Shown here: positions 8,600 through 17,576 of the stretch, one piece after another
How the letters are laid out: the number at the start of each line of letters is the position of its first letter
How positions within the stretch are numbered: the stretch's first letter is position 1
Assembly: GCF_001485575.1 (NCBI RefSeq)
Contig: NZ_BCNB01000006.1
Coordinates: 1,364,001-1,428,000, forward strand
DNA from: Haloarcula sp. CBA1127
Lineage (GTDB): Archaea; Halobacteriota; Halobacteria; Halobacteriales; Haloarculaceae
DNA length: 64,000 nucleotides
Direction: 5' to 3'
Made by a program: the position numbers and the translations under genes
Notes under the pieces: generated by a model
What the model was told of the DNA's origin: nothing
What the model saw: only the letters and a program-made list of their open reading frames with translations
Databases searched by the model: none

Positions 8600-9343
8600 G
8601 TGGACTCTCTGGAAACCGAACTCGAACGGGCCCGTGCCCTTGAGGAGTCGGAACTGGCCGACGCAATCGAGACTATCGGGTTCGAATGCACCCGCTGTGG
8701 GGCCTGTTGCAAGGCCGAGTCGGCGTGTGGCGAAGGCGGAGAGAGTGCTGACGAGGTTGACGGGCCCATTGATCGGTCCGGCGAGAACGCTGACTCGGCC
8801 GAAACCGATGCCGAACCCCACACTGCGACAGTGTTTCCGGACGAGATTCGGCAGCTACAGGCGGCCGGAGAGTACGACTTCCGCGACGTTGCCCGGCCGA
8901 TGCCGTACGGACTGGCGGACGGGCCGGACGGCCCCGAAGGAGAGACGTTCGAGTGGGCGCTCCAGACCGACGACTGCGGCGACTGCACATTCTACGCTGA
9001 GGGCGATGACGGTACGGGTGCCTGTACGGTCCACGGCGACCGCCCGCTCATCTGCCAGACCTACCCGTTCAGCGTCGCACTCGGCGGGACAAGCCAGCCG
9101 ATGGGCGAAGCCGTCGACGAGGAAGGAGTCGTTCGGGCCCACGAATGCGAGGGGCTCGGCCGGGACCTCTCCAGAGCCGACGCCGAGGAGTTGGCTGCAG
9201 CGCTCAAGGAACGAGCCGTTCGGGAACTGACGGAAGCAATCGGCGTCCGCGACAACTACCGGCCCGTCGATCCGTCAGCCGGACAGGTCGTCGTCCACGA
9301 CTCCGAAGGGGCAAAGCGCCCCGACGGCAGCCCCTACGAGTAG
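8600..9343 (+). CDS. YkgJ-family cysteine-cluster protein
   Basis: 247 residues starting at GTG. The N-terminal motif FECTRCGACCKAE (C-x2-C-G-x-C-C) and the later cysteines DDCGDCTF, GACTVHGDRPLICQTYPF define the YkgJ / CxxCxxCC family (Fe-S or zinc cluster protein, role unknown). An acidic insertion of about 35 residues (EGGESADEVDG...) lies right after the first cluster and is probably a halophile-specific loop. It is in line with the MBL gene upstream and converges on the TRAM-protein gene with 2 bases between stops. Confidence 0.88.
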   Translation: MDSLETELERARALEESELADAIETIGFECTRCGACCKAESACGEGGESADEVDGPIDRSGENADSAETDAEPHTATVFPDEIRQLQAAGEYDFRDVARPMPYGLADGPDGPEGETFEWALQTDDCGDCTFYAEGDDGTGACTVHGDRPLICQTYPFSVALGGTSQPMGEAVDEEGVVRAHECEGLGRDLSRADAEELAAALKERAVRELTEAIGVRDNYRPVDPSAGQVVVHDSEGAKRPDGSPYE

Positions 9344-9345
9344 CG

Positions 9346-9744
9346 TCACACGTCGTCGATGATTTCGCCGACCGCGAAGTTCGACTTGACTTCGGTGACT
9401 TCGATCTTGACTCGTTCGTCGATTTCGGCTCCTGGGACAATAATGACGTAGCCGCGCTCGACGCGAGCGATGCCGTCACCCTGCTTCCCGATGTCTTCGA
9501 TCTCGACGTAGCGCGTCTCACCCGGTTCGACCGGCGGCTGTGGCTGGTCCGGCGGCGTGTCTGACACCGTCTCTTCGTCCGTCTCTGTCTCCTCATCTGC
9601 GGAGATGAGCGCAACGCGATAAGTACTGCCTGAGTCGACTGCGCCCGTTTCGACCTCTCGACGCGGGACCTCCACGACGTACCGGTCCCCCTCGTCGCGG
9701 ATATCGGCACTGAACAGACACAGCAGTTGATCCGAGATTTCCAA
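9346..9744 (-). CDS. TRAM-domain RNA-binding protein, TTG start proposed
   Basis: About 132 residues with a C-terminal TRAM domain (GETRYVEIEDIGKQGDGIAR to VKIEVTEVKSNFAVGEII), a beta-barrel that binds RNA, as in MiaB and TrmA proteins. The N-terminal half is ISDQLLCLFSADI plus an acidic, proline-rich linker. An ATG lies 36 bases further upstream, but a TATA-like CTTTAATAA overlaps it, while the TTG used here is preceded by GGAGGT with an 8-base spacer. Start with TTG gives (M)EISDQLLCLF, the form usual in haloarchaeal relatives as I recall. Probably an RNA chaperone or translation-related protein. Confidence 0.85.
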   Translation of the reverse strand: MEISDQLLCLFSADIRDEGDRYVVEVPRREVETGAVDSGSTYRVALISADEETETDEETVSDTPPDQPQPPVEPGETRYVEIEDIGKQGDGIARVERGYVIIVPGAEIDERVKIEVTEVKSNFAVGEIIDDV

Positions 9745-9752
9745 TGTGATAG

Positions 9753-9758
9753 ACCTCC
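9753..9758 (-). promoter_or_regulatory. Shine-Dalgarno site deciding the TRAM gene start
   Basis: GGAGGT on the minus strand, 8 bases before the TTG at 9744. It is an exact match to the anti-SD core and lies inside the reading frame if the upstream ATG at 9780 is used, which argues against that ATG. Confidence 0.6.
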
Positions 9759-9777
9759 GTTCGGCCACAAAACGGCC

Positions 9778-9786
9778 CATTATTAA
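9778..9786 (-). promoter_or_regulatory. TATA-like box of TRAM gene
   Basis: TTTAATAAT-like sequence overlapping the alternative ATG at 9780. Transcription starting about 25 bases downstream (near 9757) would begin just before the GGAGGT ribosome site. Confidence 0.45.
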
Positions 9787-9997
9787 AGAACTGCCGGAGC
9801 GAGCGATCGCTGTCGTTCAAACTGCGAGGTGACGACGAGCAGCGACGGTGTTTCCCGCCTGTACCAACCGGCTGCCGCGTGGCCCAACTCGCGGCAGTAT
9901 CCCCGCTTCGAGTGAGGGAAAACCGCCAGAAGGCGAGCCGTTAACCGTCTGTACCAAATCCAATAAGGGTGTCTCGGTACAGCTAGTAACTGTACTA

Positions 9998-10240
9998 ATG
10001 AGCGCCACCGCACAAACCCCCAACAGTCCGCTCTCGGACAAGCAGCGACGTATTCTGGAGTATCTCCGTTCCAATGCTGACGACCAGACGTATTTCAAAT
10101 CGCGGCTCATCGGCGACGAACTCGGCCTTTCGGCCAAGGAAGTCGGCACGAATATGACCGCCATCGCCGACGGCGACCACGACCTGGCCGTCGAGAAGTG
10201 GGGCTACTCCTCCTCGACGACGTGGATGGTTGAGGCCTGA
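9998..10240 (+). CDS. 80-residue winged-helix protein (DUF7123-like)
   Basis: Small protein with KQRRILEYLRSNADDQTYFK, then SRLIGDELGLSAKEVGTNM and a C-terminal VEKWGYSSSTTWMVEA. It is a predicted winged helix and resembles the haloarchaeal DUF7123 family (from memory). The ORF is open further upstream, but the ATG at 9998 is preceded by AATCCAATAAGG as a TATA candidate about 33 bases away, and homologues begin near here. Copies of CTGTACCA (9857 and 9948) and GGTACAG (9977) flank the promoter and could be operator half-sites. A hairpin terminator candidate follows at 10293. Confidence 0.78.
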   Translation: MSATAQTPNSPLSDKQRRILEYLRSNADDQTYFKSRLIGDELGLSAKEVGTNMTAIADGDHDLAVEKWGYSSSTTWMVEA

Positions 10241-10292
10241 GCCGGCGCTGACTCGACGCGGATACATCGCTACTCCCACCTGATCGTCCACA

Positions 10293-10313
10293 CAGGCCCG
10301 TGATGTGGGCCTG
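10293..10313. terminator. hairpin after DUF7123-like gene
   Basis: CAGGCCC and GGGCCTG form a perfect 7-bp stem with loop GTGATGT, about 53 bases beyond the stop of the small winged-helix gene. No run of T follows directly, so this is either a weak terminator or an RNA-stabilising 3' hairpin. Confidence 0.4.
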
Positions 10314-10438
10314 CGCAGAGAGCAGCCGGTGTCGTCGCTCACCCTCCGTTTCAGCCGCTTTACCTTGACTTTTCAGGATATATTAGCAAACCCGAATGTC
10401 TATATTGATAACCATTGAGGCCATAGTTGCACGCATCA

Positions 10439-12319
10439 ATGGGCGAGGCTGGCTCCGCCATCCGGGTGCTTCACGTCGACGACGACCGGCAGTACGCAGA
10501 GACGACAGCGGCATTCCTCACACGAGAGCGGACTGCATTCGACATCGAGATCGCAACGAGTGCCCGAAAGGGCCTGCAGCTGCTCGAAACGACAGCAGTC
10601 GACTGTATCGTTTCTGACTACGAGATGCCCGGCCAGAACGGTATCGACTTCCTCGAATCTGTCCGCGAAGACTATCCCGACCTTCCGTTTATTCTGTACA
10701 CGGGCCGTGGTAGCGAAGCCGTCGCCAGTGATGCTATCTCCGCAGGCGTCACTGACTATCTACAGAAAACCTCAGACACCAGCCACTACGCCCTTCTGGC
10801 GAACCGAATCGTCAACGCCGTCGAACAGTACCGGTCACAGCGCGCCCTCGAAGCGAGTAAAGACCGGCTCTCGCTGTTTATCGACCAGTCGCCGCTCGGG
10901 TTCGTCGAGTATAATCAGGACTTCGAGATCGTCCGCGTCAACGACACCCTCACAGAGATATTCGGCTACACCGAAACGGAACTGCTCGGGGAAACGTGGG
11001 AGACGTTCGTGAGTTCGGAGAGCTACGACGATGTCGATGCGGTTACGTCCGCTCTCAGCGAGGCCAGTGGTGGCTACCACAGCGTCAACGAGAACATCAA
11101 GAAGAACGGCGACCGCATCGTGGTTGAGTGGCACAATCGCCTCGTTACTGACGATTCGGGCGATGTTGTCACCGTCTTCTCACACTGTCAGGACGTTACG
11201 GAGCGCATCGAGCACGAACAGAACCTCGCCCAGTTACGGGACTTCTTCGCCGAGGCGGAAGAACTCGGTACCCTTGGCGCCTGGGAGTACGACGAAAGCG
11301 GGATGTCTACCTGGACAGCGGGCACCCGTCGCATCCACGAGGTCGACGACGACTTTGACCCAACAGTCGAGGACGGGCTGTCGTTCTACCATCCCGAGGA
11401 CAAAGAGATGGTTGCAGATGCCGTTGAGGCGGCCCTCAATGACGGCGATCCGTACGACCTTGAGGTCAGACTCATCACTGCCGAAGGAAACCATCGGTGG
11501 GTCCGGACCCGCGGCAAACGCGTTGAGGGTACAGAGAAGCGGACTGTTCGGGGGTTCATTCAGGACATCACCGAACAGAAGGAGCGTGAACGCAGGCTCC
11601 GCGTGCAAAACGAGCGACTGGAGTCTTTCGCCAGCGTCGTCAGCCACGACCTGCAGGGGCCACTGACAGTCGCACAGGGGCATCTGGAACTGGCCCAGCA
11701 GGAAGTGACAAACGACCACCTCGACAGTATCGGTGCCGCTCACGAACGGATGCAGACGCTCATTGACGATATCCTGACGCTGGCACGAGAGGGTCGCGAG
11801 GCAACGACCACTGAGCCTGTCACCCTCCGAACCGCCGCAACTGCGTGCTGGGAGACTGTCGAGACGGAGAGTGCGGCTCTGGAGACTGATACCGACAGCG
11901 TCGTCCTTGCAGACCCCGGCCGGTTGCAGCGCCTGCTTTCGAACCTGTTTCGGAACTGCGTGGCACACGGGTCAGAATCCTCGCCCTCTCAGATGCAGCA
12001 AGACAGCATGGAGCACGGCTCGATGGGGGGGTCGGGACAGTCCGGCGAGACCGTCGAGAATGACGACGGGGTGACAGTCACTATCGGTGATATCGACGGT
12101 GCTAACGGCTTCTATGTTGCTGATGACGGCCCGGGCATCCCCGAAGACGAACGAGACACGGTGTTCGGGGCCGGCTACTCGACCGCCTCCGAAGGCACCG
12201 GCTTCGGCCTCGCAATCGTGGCCGATATCGCCGCCGTCCATGGCTGGGATATCAGTGTGACCGACAGCGAATCAGGTGGTGCCAGGTTCGAAATTACCGG
12301 TGTCGACAAAGAGACGTAA
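10439..12319 (+). CDS. response regulator-PAS-PAS hybrid histidine kinase
   Basis: About 626 residues. A receiver domain opens the protein (IRVLHVDDD acidic pocket, phospho-Asp in IVSDYEMPG, Lys in DYLQK). Two PAS domains follow: PAS1 from LSLFIDQSPLGFVEYNQD, and PAS2 with PAC motif near RGFIQDITEQKERERR. The transmitter has H-box VVSHDLQGPL, N-box LLSNLFRNCVAHG, and G-boxes DDGPGIPEDE and GTGFGLAI. The unusual REC-first order is common among haloarchaeal soluble kinases. The TTG 12 bases upstream could be used, but the ATG chosen is 30-odd bases after a CTATATTG TATA box. No dedicated response regulator lies next to it. Confidence 0.93.
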   Translation: MGEAGSAIRVLHVDDDRQYAETTAAFLTRERTAFDIEIATSARKGLQLLETTAVDCIVSDYEMPGQNGIDFLESVREDYPDLPFILYTGRGSEAVASDAISAGVTDYLQKTSDTSHYALLANRIVNAVEQYRSQRALEASKDRLSLFIDQSPLGFVEYNQDFEIVRVNDTLTEIFGYTETELLGETWETFVSSESYDDVDAVTSALSEASGGYHSVNENIKKNGDRIVVEWHNRLVTDDSGDVVTVFSHCQDVTERIEHEQNLAQLRDFFAEAEELGTLGAWEYDESGMSTWTAGTRRIHEVDDDFDPTVEDGLSFYHPEDKEMVADAVEAALNDGDPYDLEVRLITAEGNHRWVRTRGKRVEGTEKRTVRGFIQDITEQKERERRLRVQNERLESFASVVSHDLQGPLTVAQGHLELAQQEVTNDHLDSIGAAHERMQTLIDDILTLAREGREATTTEPVTLRTAATACWETVETESAALETDTDSVVLADPGRLQRLLSNLFRNCVAHGSESSPSQMQQDSMEHGSMGGSGQSGETVENDDGVTVTIGDIDGANGFYVADDGPGIPEDERDTVFGAGYSTASEGTGFGLAIVADIAAVHGWDISVTDSESGGARFEITGVDKET

Positions 12320-12371
12320 CGGCGACATAGACGTCAGCGGACCAACAGCGAGCAGAGTACCGACGCAAGTG

Positions 12372-12977
12372 TCACGGGTCGTATCGCAGCAGCGAATCGG
12401 CCTCGCCGGCCAGCGCGGCGACATCGTCGCCGAACGAGTCGGCATACCGGATCAGCAGGGTCAGCACGGTTTCGGGTTCCGTCACCGCGTACCCGTCCTC
12501 ACGGGACAGGAGCCCGGCAGACTCCAGATCGGCGGCGTAGTTGCTCACTGTCGGTCGCGAAACGTCGAGTTCGCTGGCCAGCTCCGACGCCGTCACGTCT
12601 GGACGACGCAGCAGGGTGACGAGCATCCCGCGAGCGGTCGAACGCCGCAGGTAGCCAAGCGCCACCTGTTCGAACTCGGAGAACTGGCCGGCCGGGAAGT
12701 ACCGTCGGTAGTCGCCGTCCTTCTGTGACGTGACGACGGCCTCGTTTTCCAGTCGGTGGAGGTGGTGCTGGGCCTCACCGGTCCCGAGTTTGAGGTCGTC
12801 GCGAAGCTTCGAGAAGTGCGTTCCGGGGTGTGCCGAGACGTACCCGGCGATGGCATCGGGTGCATCGCTCTCGCTCCCGCTGTCGCCGAAGCGGGCAAAC
12901 GGGCTCGCTGCACCGAGGGCGGCAAAGCGACGGAGCGTCGCTCGCTTGTCCTCGTCTACGTCGCCCTCACGCGTCAT
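12372..12977 (-). CDS. two-winged-helix transcriptional regulator
   Basis: 201 residues with two predicted winged-helix segments: the first at DAIAGYVSAHPGTHFSKLRD to AQHHLHRLENEAVV, the second at DVTASELASELDVSRPTVSN to YAADLESAGLLSREDGYAVT. This tandem arrangement is common among haloarchaeal regulators of the MarR/ArsR type, often controlling a membrane or transport gene. The family target is unknown. The gene is close to the histidine kinase 3' end (52 bases between stops, convergent) and about 50 bases before the stomatin gene on the same strand. Confidence 0.82.
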   Translation of the reverse strand: MTREGDVDEDKRATLRRFAALGAASPFARFGDSGSESDAPDAIAGYVSAHPGTHFSKLRDDLKLGTGEAQHHLHRLENEAVVTSQKDGDYRRYFPAGQFSEFEQVALGYLRRSTARGMLVTLLRRPDVTASELASELDVSRPTVSNYAADLESAGLLSREDGYAVTEPETVLTLLIRYADSFGDDVAALAGEADSLLRYDP

Positions 12978-13027
12978 TGCTACCGAAAAGGTGGGTCGGT
13001 AATAAAACGTCTTCGCCTGATTCTCAG

Positions 13028-14215
13028 TTAATTGTCTTTGTCGACTTCCGACGTTCGCGTCGTGTCGTCCGGACCGCCGGCCACGTCAGTCGTCGACGAG
13101 TCGTCGTCGATTTCAGCGTCCATCTCCTGAATCATCTCATCGGCGCTGTCGAGGCCACTGTCCTGACCCTGCTTGATTTTCTGTGCCTCTTCTTCCATCG
13201 CCTCGACATCGACTTCGGCTTCCTCGTCGATCTGACCGAGGATCTCCTCGATGTCGTCCAGACCGAGCATCTCGCGGGTCTCGTCGTCGAAGTCAAGCGC
13301 TTCCAGCGAGTGCCCGTTCTCCTTCACGTCCGAACCCTGGAGGTGCTTGCCGTAGCGGCCCACCAACGAGGTGAGTTCCTGCGGGAGGATGAACTTCGTC
13401 GACTCGCCCTGGCCGATTTCGGCCAGCGTCTCCATCCCCTTGTCGATGACGGCGCGTTCGCCCATCGATTCGGCGGATTTCGCACGCAGGACGGTCGAGA
13501 TTGCGTCACCCTGGGCTTCCAGAATCTGGCTCTGCTTCTCACCCTGTGCGCGGATGATGTTAGACTGCTTGTCACCTTCCGCCGTCTCGATGGCGGAGCG
13601 CCGTTCACCCTGGGCTTCCAGAATCATGGCACGGCGTTTCCGCTCGGCGGAGGTCTGTTGCTCCATGGCCTGCTGGACGTCCTTGGACGGGTTGACCTCG
13701 CGGACCTCCACGCTCTCGACGCGGACACCCCACTCGTCGGTGGGCTCGTCCAGTTCCTTTCGGATGCGGGCGTTGATTTCGCCCCGCTTGTTCAGCGTGT
13801 CGTCCAGTTCCATGTCACCCAGCACGGCACGGAGGGTCGTCTGGGCGAGGTTGGAGACCGCACGCTCGTAGTTGTCGACTTCGAGGAACGCCTTCTTCGG
13901 GTCCATCACCTTGATGTAGACGACGGCGTCGGCGGTCACCGGCGAGTTGTCGCGGGTGATAGCCTCTTGCCGTGGCACATCGAGCGTCTGGGTACGCATA
14001 TCGAACCGCGTCACGTCGGAGACGAAGGGGTAGATGAAGTGAATCCCCTGGTCGAGGACGCCGCGATAGGTACCGAGGACCGTGTAGGCACCTTTCTGGT
14101 ACGGGCGGATGATCACGACGCTGGAATACACCAGCGCGATGGCGATCAGGAGGAAGATTACGGTAACGAAACCGATGAGTCCTCCGGGTTGTAGCGGTGC
14201 TGTCGCGGGGAACAT
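13028..14215 (-). CDS. SPFH/Band 7 (stomatin/prohibitin-like) membrane protein
   Basis: 395 residues. An N-terminal transmembrane helix (LIGFVTVIFLLIAIALVYSS, residues about 13-32) is followed by the SPFH domain (IRPYQKGAYTVLGTYRGVLD, QTLDVPRQEAITRDNSPVTA) and by the coiled-coil Glu/Ala/Arg-rich segment with repeats of ILEAQGE(R/K). The C-terminal 100 residues form an acidic tail (DVEAMEEEAQKIKQGQD) found in haloarchaeal homologues. These proteins form ring- or cage-like membrane assemblies and regulate proteases or membrane quality. It lies 71 bases after the NfeD gene, its usual partner. Confidence 0.93.
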   Translation of the reverse strand: MFPATAPLQPGGLIGFVTVIFLLIAIALVYSSVVIIRPYQKGAYTVLGTYRGVLDQGIHFIYPFVSDVTRFDMRTQTLDVPRQEAITRDNSPVTADAVVYIKVMDPKKAFLEVDNYERAVSNLAQTTLRAVLGDMELDDTLNKRGEINARIRKELDEPTDEWGVRVESVEVREVNPSKDVQQAMEQQTSAERKRRAMILEAQGERRSAIETAEGDKQSNIIRAQGEKQSQILEAQGDAISTVLRAKSAESMGERAVIDKGMETLAEIGQGESTKFILPQELTSLVGRYGKHLQGSDVKENGHSLEALDFDDETREMLGLDDIEEILGQIDEEAEVDVEAMEEEAQKIKQGQDSGLDSADEMIQEMDAEIDDDSSTTDVAGGPDDTTRTSEVDKDN

Positions 14216-14286
14216 GACAGTCAGACCTCCGGAGCGCTCAAGGAAAAGGCTTCGGTGTCCCTGTCACAAACTACCGAATCACACAC

Positions 14287-14883
14287 CTACGCCCGCTCGG
14301 ACTCTCGTTCTGGTTCGGCGTCCCCGTCACTCCGGTTTCGGTCACGTTCGAGCGCGCGGTCGATCTCGTCGCTCGCCGACTCCACCGCTTCGACTTCGAG
14401 TACGTTCCCGCCGCCGGGGTCGATGACGATGACCTCCGCTCCCTCTTCGATGGGGTCGCCGGAACTGCGAGCCTGATAGTACGGATTGAAACCGCCGTCT
14501 TCCAGTTTGACCTCGCCGTCACTCCGGGTAACGCGCTCGGTCACAGTCCCGAACTGTCCCGTGAGCGAGTCAGAACTGAGCGTCTGGCCGCGGCCCGGCG
14601 CAGCGAAATCGAGCTTTCGATATCCCCAGAGCGTGACCGCTGTCGTTGCAAGCACGACGACAGTAAGGATGAGTGGCGCGAGGATACCCAGGCTCGCTGG
14701 GATGAACAGCCCGACTAGCCCCGCCGTCAGCAGGGCCACGCCGAGCACGAAAAAGTGGGTCCCGGGAGCGAGCGCTTCGCCCACGATGAGGCCCGCACCG
14801 GCCAGAAACAGCAGGATGGAAAGCGACATACCTAACAGTGGTTCGGCCTGCAGCGGGGCAACTGTCGCCAGCGGGTTCACCAT
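14287..14883 (-). CDS. NfeD-family membrane protein
   Basis: 198 residues with four predicted membrane helices (LSILLFLAGAGLIVGEAL, FFVLGVALLTAGLVGLFI, LGILAPLILTVVVLATTA) followed by a C-terminal OB-fold domain (GQFGTVTERVTRSDGEVKLE to VIVIDPGGGNVLEVEAVE). This is the short NfeD type that couples to a stomatin-like protein in bacteria and archaea. It precedes the Band 7 gene in the same operon. The N-terminal residues may be a few longer or shorter; the ATG at 14883 is used. C-terminal end is charged and likely cytoplasmic. Confidence 0.9.
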   Translation of the reverse strand: MVNPLATVAPLQAEPLLGMSLSILLFLAGAGLIVGEALAPGTHFFVLGVALLTAGLVGLFIPASLGILAPLILTVVVLATTAVTLWGYRKLDFAAPGRGQTLSSDSLTGQFGTVTERVTRSDGEVKLEDGGFNPYYQARSSGDPIEEGAEVIVIDPGGGNVLEVEAVESASDEIDRALERDRNRSDGDAEPERESERA

Positions 14884-14955
14884 GCACGGACTTAGTGTCG
14901 GAGCAGGATTAAGTGTCGGGGTGGGGAGCGCACCGCCTCCGCCATTGGTACAGCC

Positions 14956-15324
14956 TCACGCGTCGCTCGTCCGGACGAAGAACCCGTACAGTACTGCGGT
15001 GCCGAGCGCAACGGACAGGACCACGCCGCCGAGTGTGGACGGCGTGTACATCTCCGCCCCAAGGAACATCCGCCCGAGCGAGAGAATCGCGATGCAGACT
15101 CCCAGCGCAACGAAGACAACGTTCTCGGGCTTCGGCGCGTCGGGTGTCACTTTCAGGTCCGGGGCGAACGAGCCCGCGACCGCGCCCTCCTCGTCGGCCG
15201 CGTCCGTATCGGCCGCGTCACCATCGACCTGAATTACGTCGGCTTCCGTCGCCAGTTCGTACTCTTCGGTGAACGTGTCACCCGTAGCGGCCGCATCGTC
15301 TCGTGCGGCCCCGTCGTCATCCAT
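14956..15324 (-). CDS. small two-helix membrane protein
   Basis: 122 residues: an acidic N-terminal half rich in Asp and Ala (DGDAADTDAADEEGAVAG), then two hydrophobic helices (ENVVFVALGVCIAILSLGRM and LGGVVLSVALGTAVLYGFFV). It resembles a haloarchaeal small membrane family without known function. It begins 45 bases before the MetRS stop on the same strand and so may be in the MetRS transcript or have its own promoter. No confident family name. Confidence 0.7.
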   Translation of the reverse strand: MDDDGAARDDAAATGDTFTEEYELATEADVIQVDGDAADTDAADEEGAVAGSFAPDLKVTPDAPKPENVVFVALGVCIAILSLGRMFLGAEMYTPSTLGGVVLSVALGTAVLYGFFVRTSDA

Positions 15325-15369
15325 GTTCCGCGGTACGTGCTGTGACTACAAAAGCGCTGGCGACTGCGG

Positions 15370-17511
15370 TTACTTGATTCGCGTCCCCAGCGGGGCGTCC
15401 TCGTGGGTCGTCAGCAGGTCCGCCTCATCGCCGGCGGCAAGCACCATCCCGTTGGATTCGATGCCGAACAGCTCGGCTTTCTCCATGTTCGCAAGAAGGA
15501 TGACGCGCGTCCCGGGAAGCGCCTCGGCGTCGTGGAGCTGTCGGAGGCCGGCGACGACCTGTCGGACCTCGTGGCCGATGTCGACTTCCAGACGCAGGAG
15601 CTTGTCCGCGCCCTCGACCGGCTCGGCGCTGCGGATCTCGCCGACGCGCATGTCGACGCCCTCGAAGTCCTCGAAGCTGATGCGGTCTTCGACAAGAGGC
15701 TGAAGGTCGGCGGTGTCTACATCGTCGTCCCCTTCGTCTGCGTCACCGCCATCGCTGTCGTCTTCCGTGTCGTCATTGGCCTCCGCAACCCGGTCCTGTA
15801 GCTCCTCGTTGAGCGCCTCGATGTGGTCGTCCTCAACCTGCTCGAATAGCTCCGCGGGCTCGCCGAACTCGGCCGGCGGCGCTTCGAGCGCGCTGTCGAG
15901 GGTCACGTCGGCGACGGAGCCTTGTTCGTCGAGCTGGCCCCAGAGGCGCTCGGCCTTGCCCGGCAGCACGGGCTGCATGAGCACCGCGACAGCCTTGGTC
16001 AACTGAACGCAGTCGCGGATGACCTGTTCGGCGCGGTCGGGGTCGTCGTTGACGAGGTTCCACGGCTCGTTGCGCTGGATATACTCGTTGCCGTAGTTCG
16101 AGAGTTCGATGGCGATTTCGGCCAGTTCGCGCACATCGTACTTCTGAACGGCGGTCTCGAAGTCCTCGATGGCCCCCTCAATTCGCTCGCGTACGTCGTC
16201 GCTGACGGCGGCGTCGGGCGTCCCGTCGTAGTTGCGCTCGGCGAACAGCAGCGAGCGGTAGATGAAGTTGCCGACGTTGCCCACGAGTTCGCCGTTGACC
16301 CGCTCCTGGAAACGGTCCCACGAGAAGTCCACGTCGGTGTCGATCTGTGCGCCGGTCGCGATGTAGTACCGGAACAGGTCGGGATGGAAGCCGGCGTCAA
16401 GGTACTCGTCGGCCCAGACGGCACGGTTTCGTGAGGTCGACAGCGCGTTGCCGTCGATGCCAACGAACCCGGTCGCCAGAATCGACCGGGGCTCGTTGTA
16501 CCCCGCGCCGCGAAGCATCGCGGGCCAGAACACCGCGTGGTGCTGGATGATATCGCGGCCGATGACGTGGATGATCTCGCCGCTGTCGTCGGCCCACTCG
16601 TCGTCCCACTCGGTGCCGTGGCGCTCCTCGCCGTCGATCTTCCAGACCGCTTCCCAGTCGTACTCGTCGTCACCGACGCGCTCGGCGTACTGTTTCGTCG
16701 AGGCGACGTATTCGATTGGTGCGTCGACCCAGACGTACAGCACCAGTTCGTCGCCGCCGTCGACATCCTCCGGATAGTCCACGCCCCAGTCCATGTCCCG
16801 CGTGATACAGAGGTCCTGCAGTTCACCCTCGATCCACTCGCGGGGCTGGTTCTGGGCGTTGTCGGTCCCCTCCAGACGGTCGAGAAAGCCCTGGAGGTAC
16901 TCCTGGAAGTCAGCGAGGCGGAGGAACTTGTGCTCGCGGGTGCGGTACTCGGCGGGGTTCCCGGTTAGGGTCGACACTGGGTCCTCGATTTCGCCAGGTT
17001 CGAGGTGGCGCTGGCATCCCTCGTCGCACTCGTCGCCGCGGGCCTGCTCACCGCAGTAGGGGCAGGTCCCCTCGACGTATCGGTCGGGGAGGGGCTGGTC
17101 CTCCTCGGTGTCCCAGGCGACCTCGATTTCCTTCTCGTGGACGTGGTCGTTTTCGACCCACGAGCGGACGAACTCCTGGGTGAGTTCGACGTTGGTCTCG
17201 TCGTCGGTGTGTCCGTAGTTGTCGAACTCGATGTTGAACTGCGGGAACGTCTCGGCGTAGGTTTCGTGGAAGTCAAGCGCAAACTCCCGCGGTGCGACGC
17301 CTTCTTCGGCGGCGTTGACCGCGACTGGCGTGCCGTGCATATCTGACCCCGAAACGAACGCCGTCTGCTGGCCGATCCGCCGGAGGGCGCGCGACAGCGC
17401 GTCCCCGTCGACGTACGTCCGGAGGTGGCCGACGTGCAAGTCACCGTTCGCATAGGGCAACCCGCAGGTCACGACCGCCGGCTGGTCCGTCGGAAACTCG
17501 TCGTTGCTCAT
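15370..17511 (-). CDS. metG: methionyl-tRNA synthetase
   Basis: 713-residue class I aminoacyl-tRNA synthetase that charges tRNA-Met. The HIGH-type motif is HVGHLRTYVDGD (about residues 22-33), the zinc knuckles are CPYC and CDEGC (about 145-165), and the KMSKS-type motif is LSTSRN. The C-terminal OB-fold tRNA-binding domain (FEDFEGVDMRVGEIRSAE to LGTRIK) is fused, linked by an acidic stretch with many Asp/Glu. This single-chain form is usual in haloarchaea. Promoter sequence was not analysed in detail. Stop codon lies 45 bases upstream of the two-helix membrane-protein gene. Confidence 0.97.
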   Translation of the reverse strand: MSNDEFPTDQPAVVTCGLPYANGDLHVGHLRTYVDGDALSRALRRIGQQTAFVSGSDMHGTPVAVNAAEEGVAPREFALDFHETYAETFPQFNIEFDNYGHTDDETNVELTQEFVRSWVENDHVHEKEIEVAWDTEEDQPLPDRYVEGTCPYCGEQARGDECDEGCQRHLEPGEIEDPVSTLTGNPAEYRTREHKFLRLADFQEYLQGFLDRLEGTDNAQNQPREWIEGELQDLCITRDMDWGVDYPEDVDGGDELVLYVWVDAPIEYVASTKQYAERVGDDEYDWEAVWKIDGEERHGTEWDDEWADDSGEIIHVIGRDIIQHHAVFWPAMLRGAGYNEPRSILATGFVGIDGNALSTSRNRAVWADEYLDAGFHPDLFRYYIATGAQIDTDVDFSWDRFQERVNGELVGNVGNFIYRSLLFAERNYDGTPDAAVSDDVRERIEGAIEDFETAVQKYDVRELAEIAIELSNYGNEYIQRNEPWNLVNDDPDRAEQVIRDCVQLTKAVAVLMQPVLPGKAERLWGQLDEQGSVADVTLDSALEAPPAEFGEPAELFEQVEDDHIEALNEELQDRVAEANDDTEDDSDGGDADEGDDDVDTADLQPLVEDRISFEDFEGVDMRVGEIRSAEPVEGADKLLRLEVDIGHEVRQVVAGLRQLHDAEALPGTRVILLANMEKAELFGIESNGMVLAAGDEADLLTTHEDAPLGTRIK

Positions 17512-17576
17512 ACCTGTTCGTGTGCCACCGACGGGTCAAAAGGGGGTTGGTTTCGGTGTGGTGGCCGCGCGCCGGG

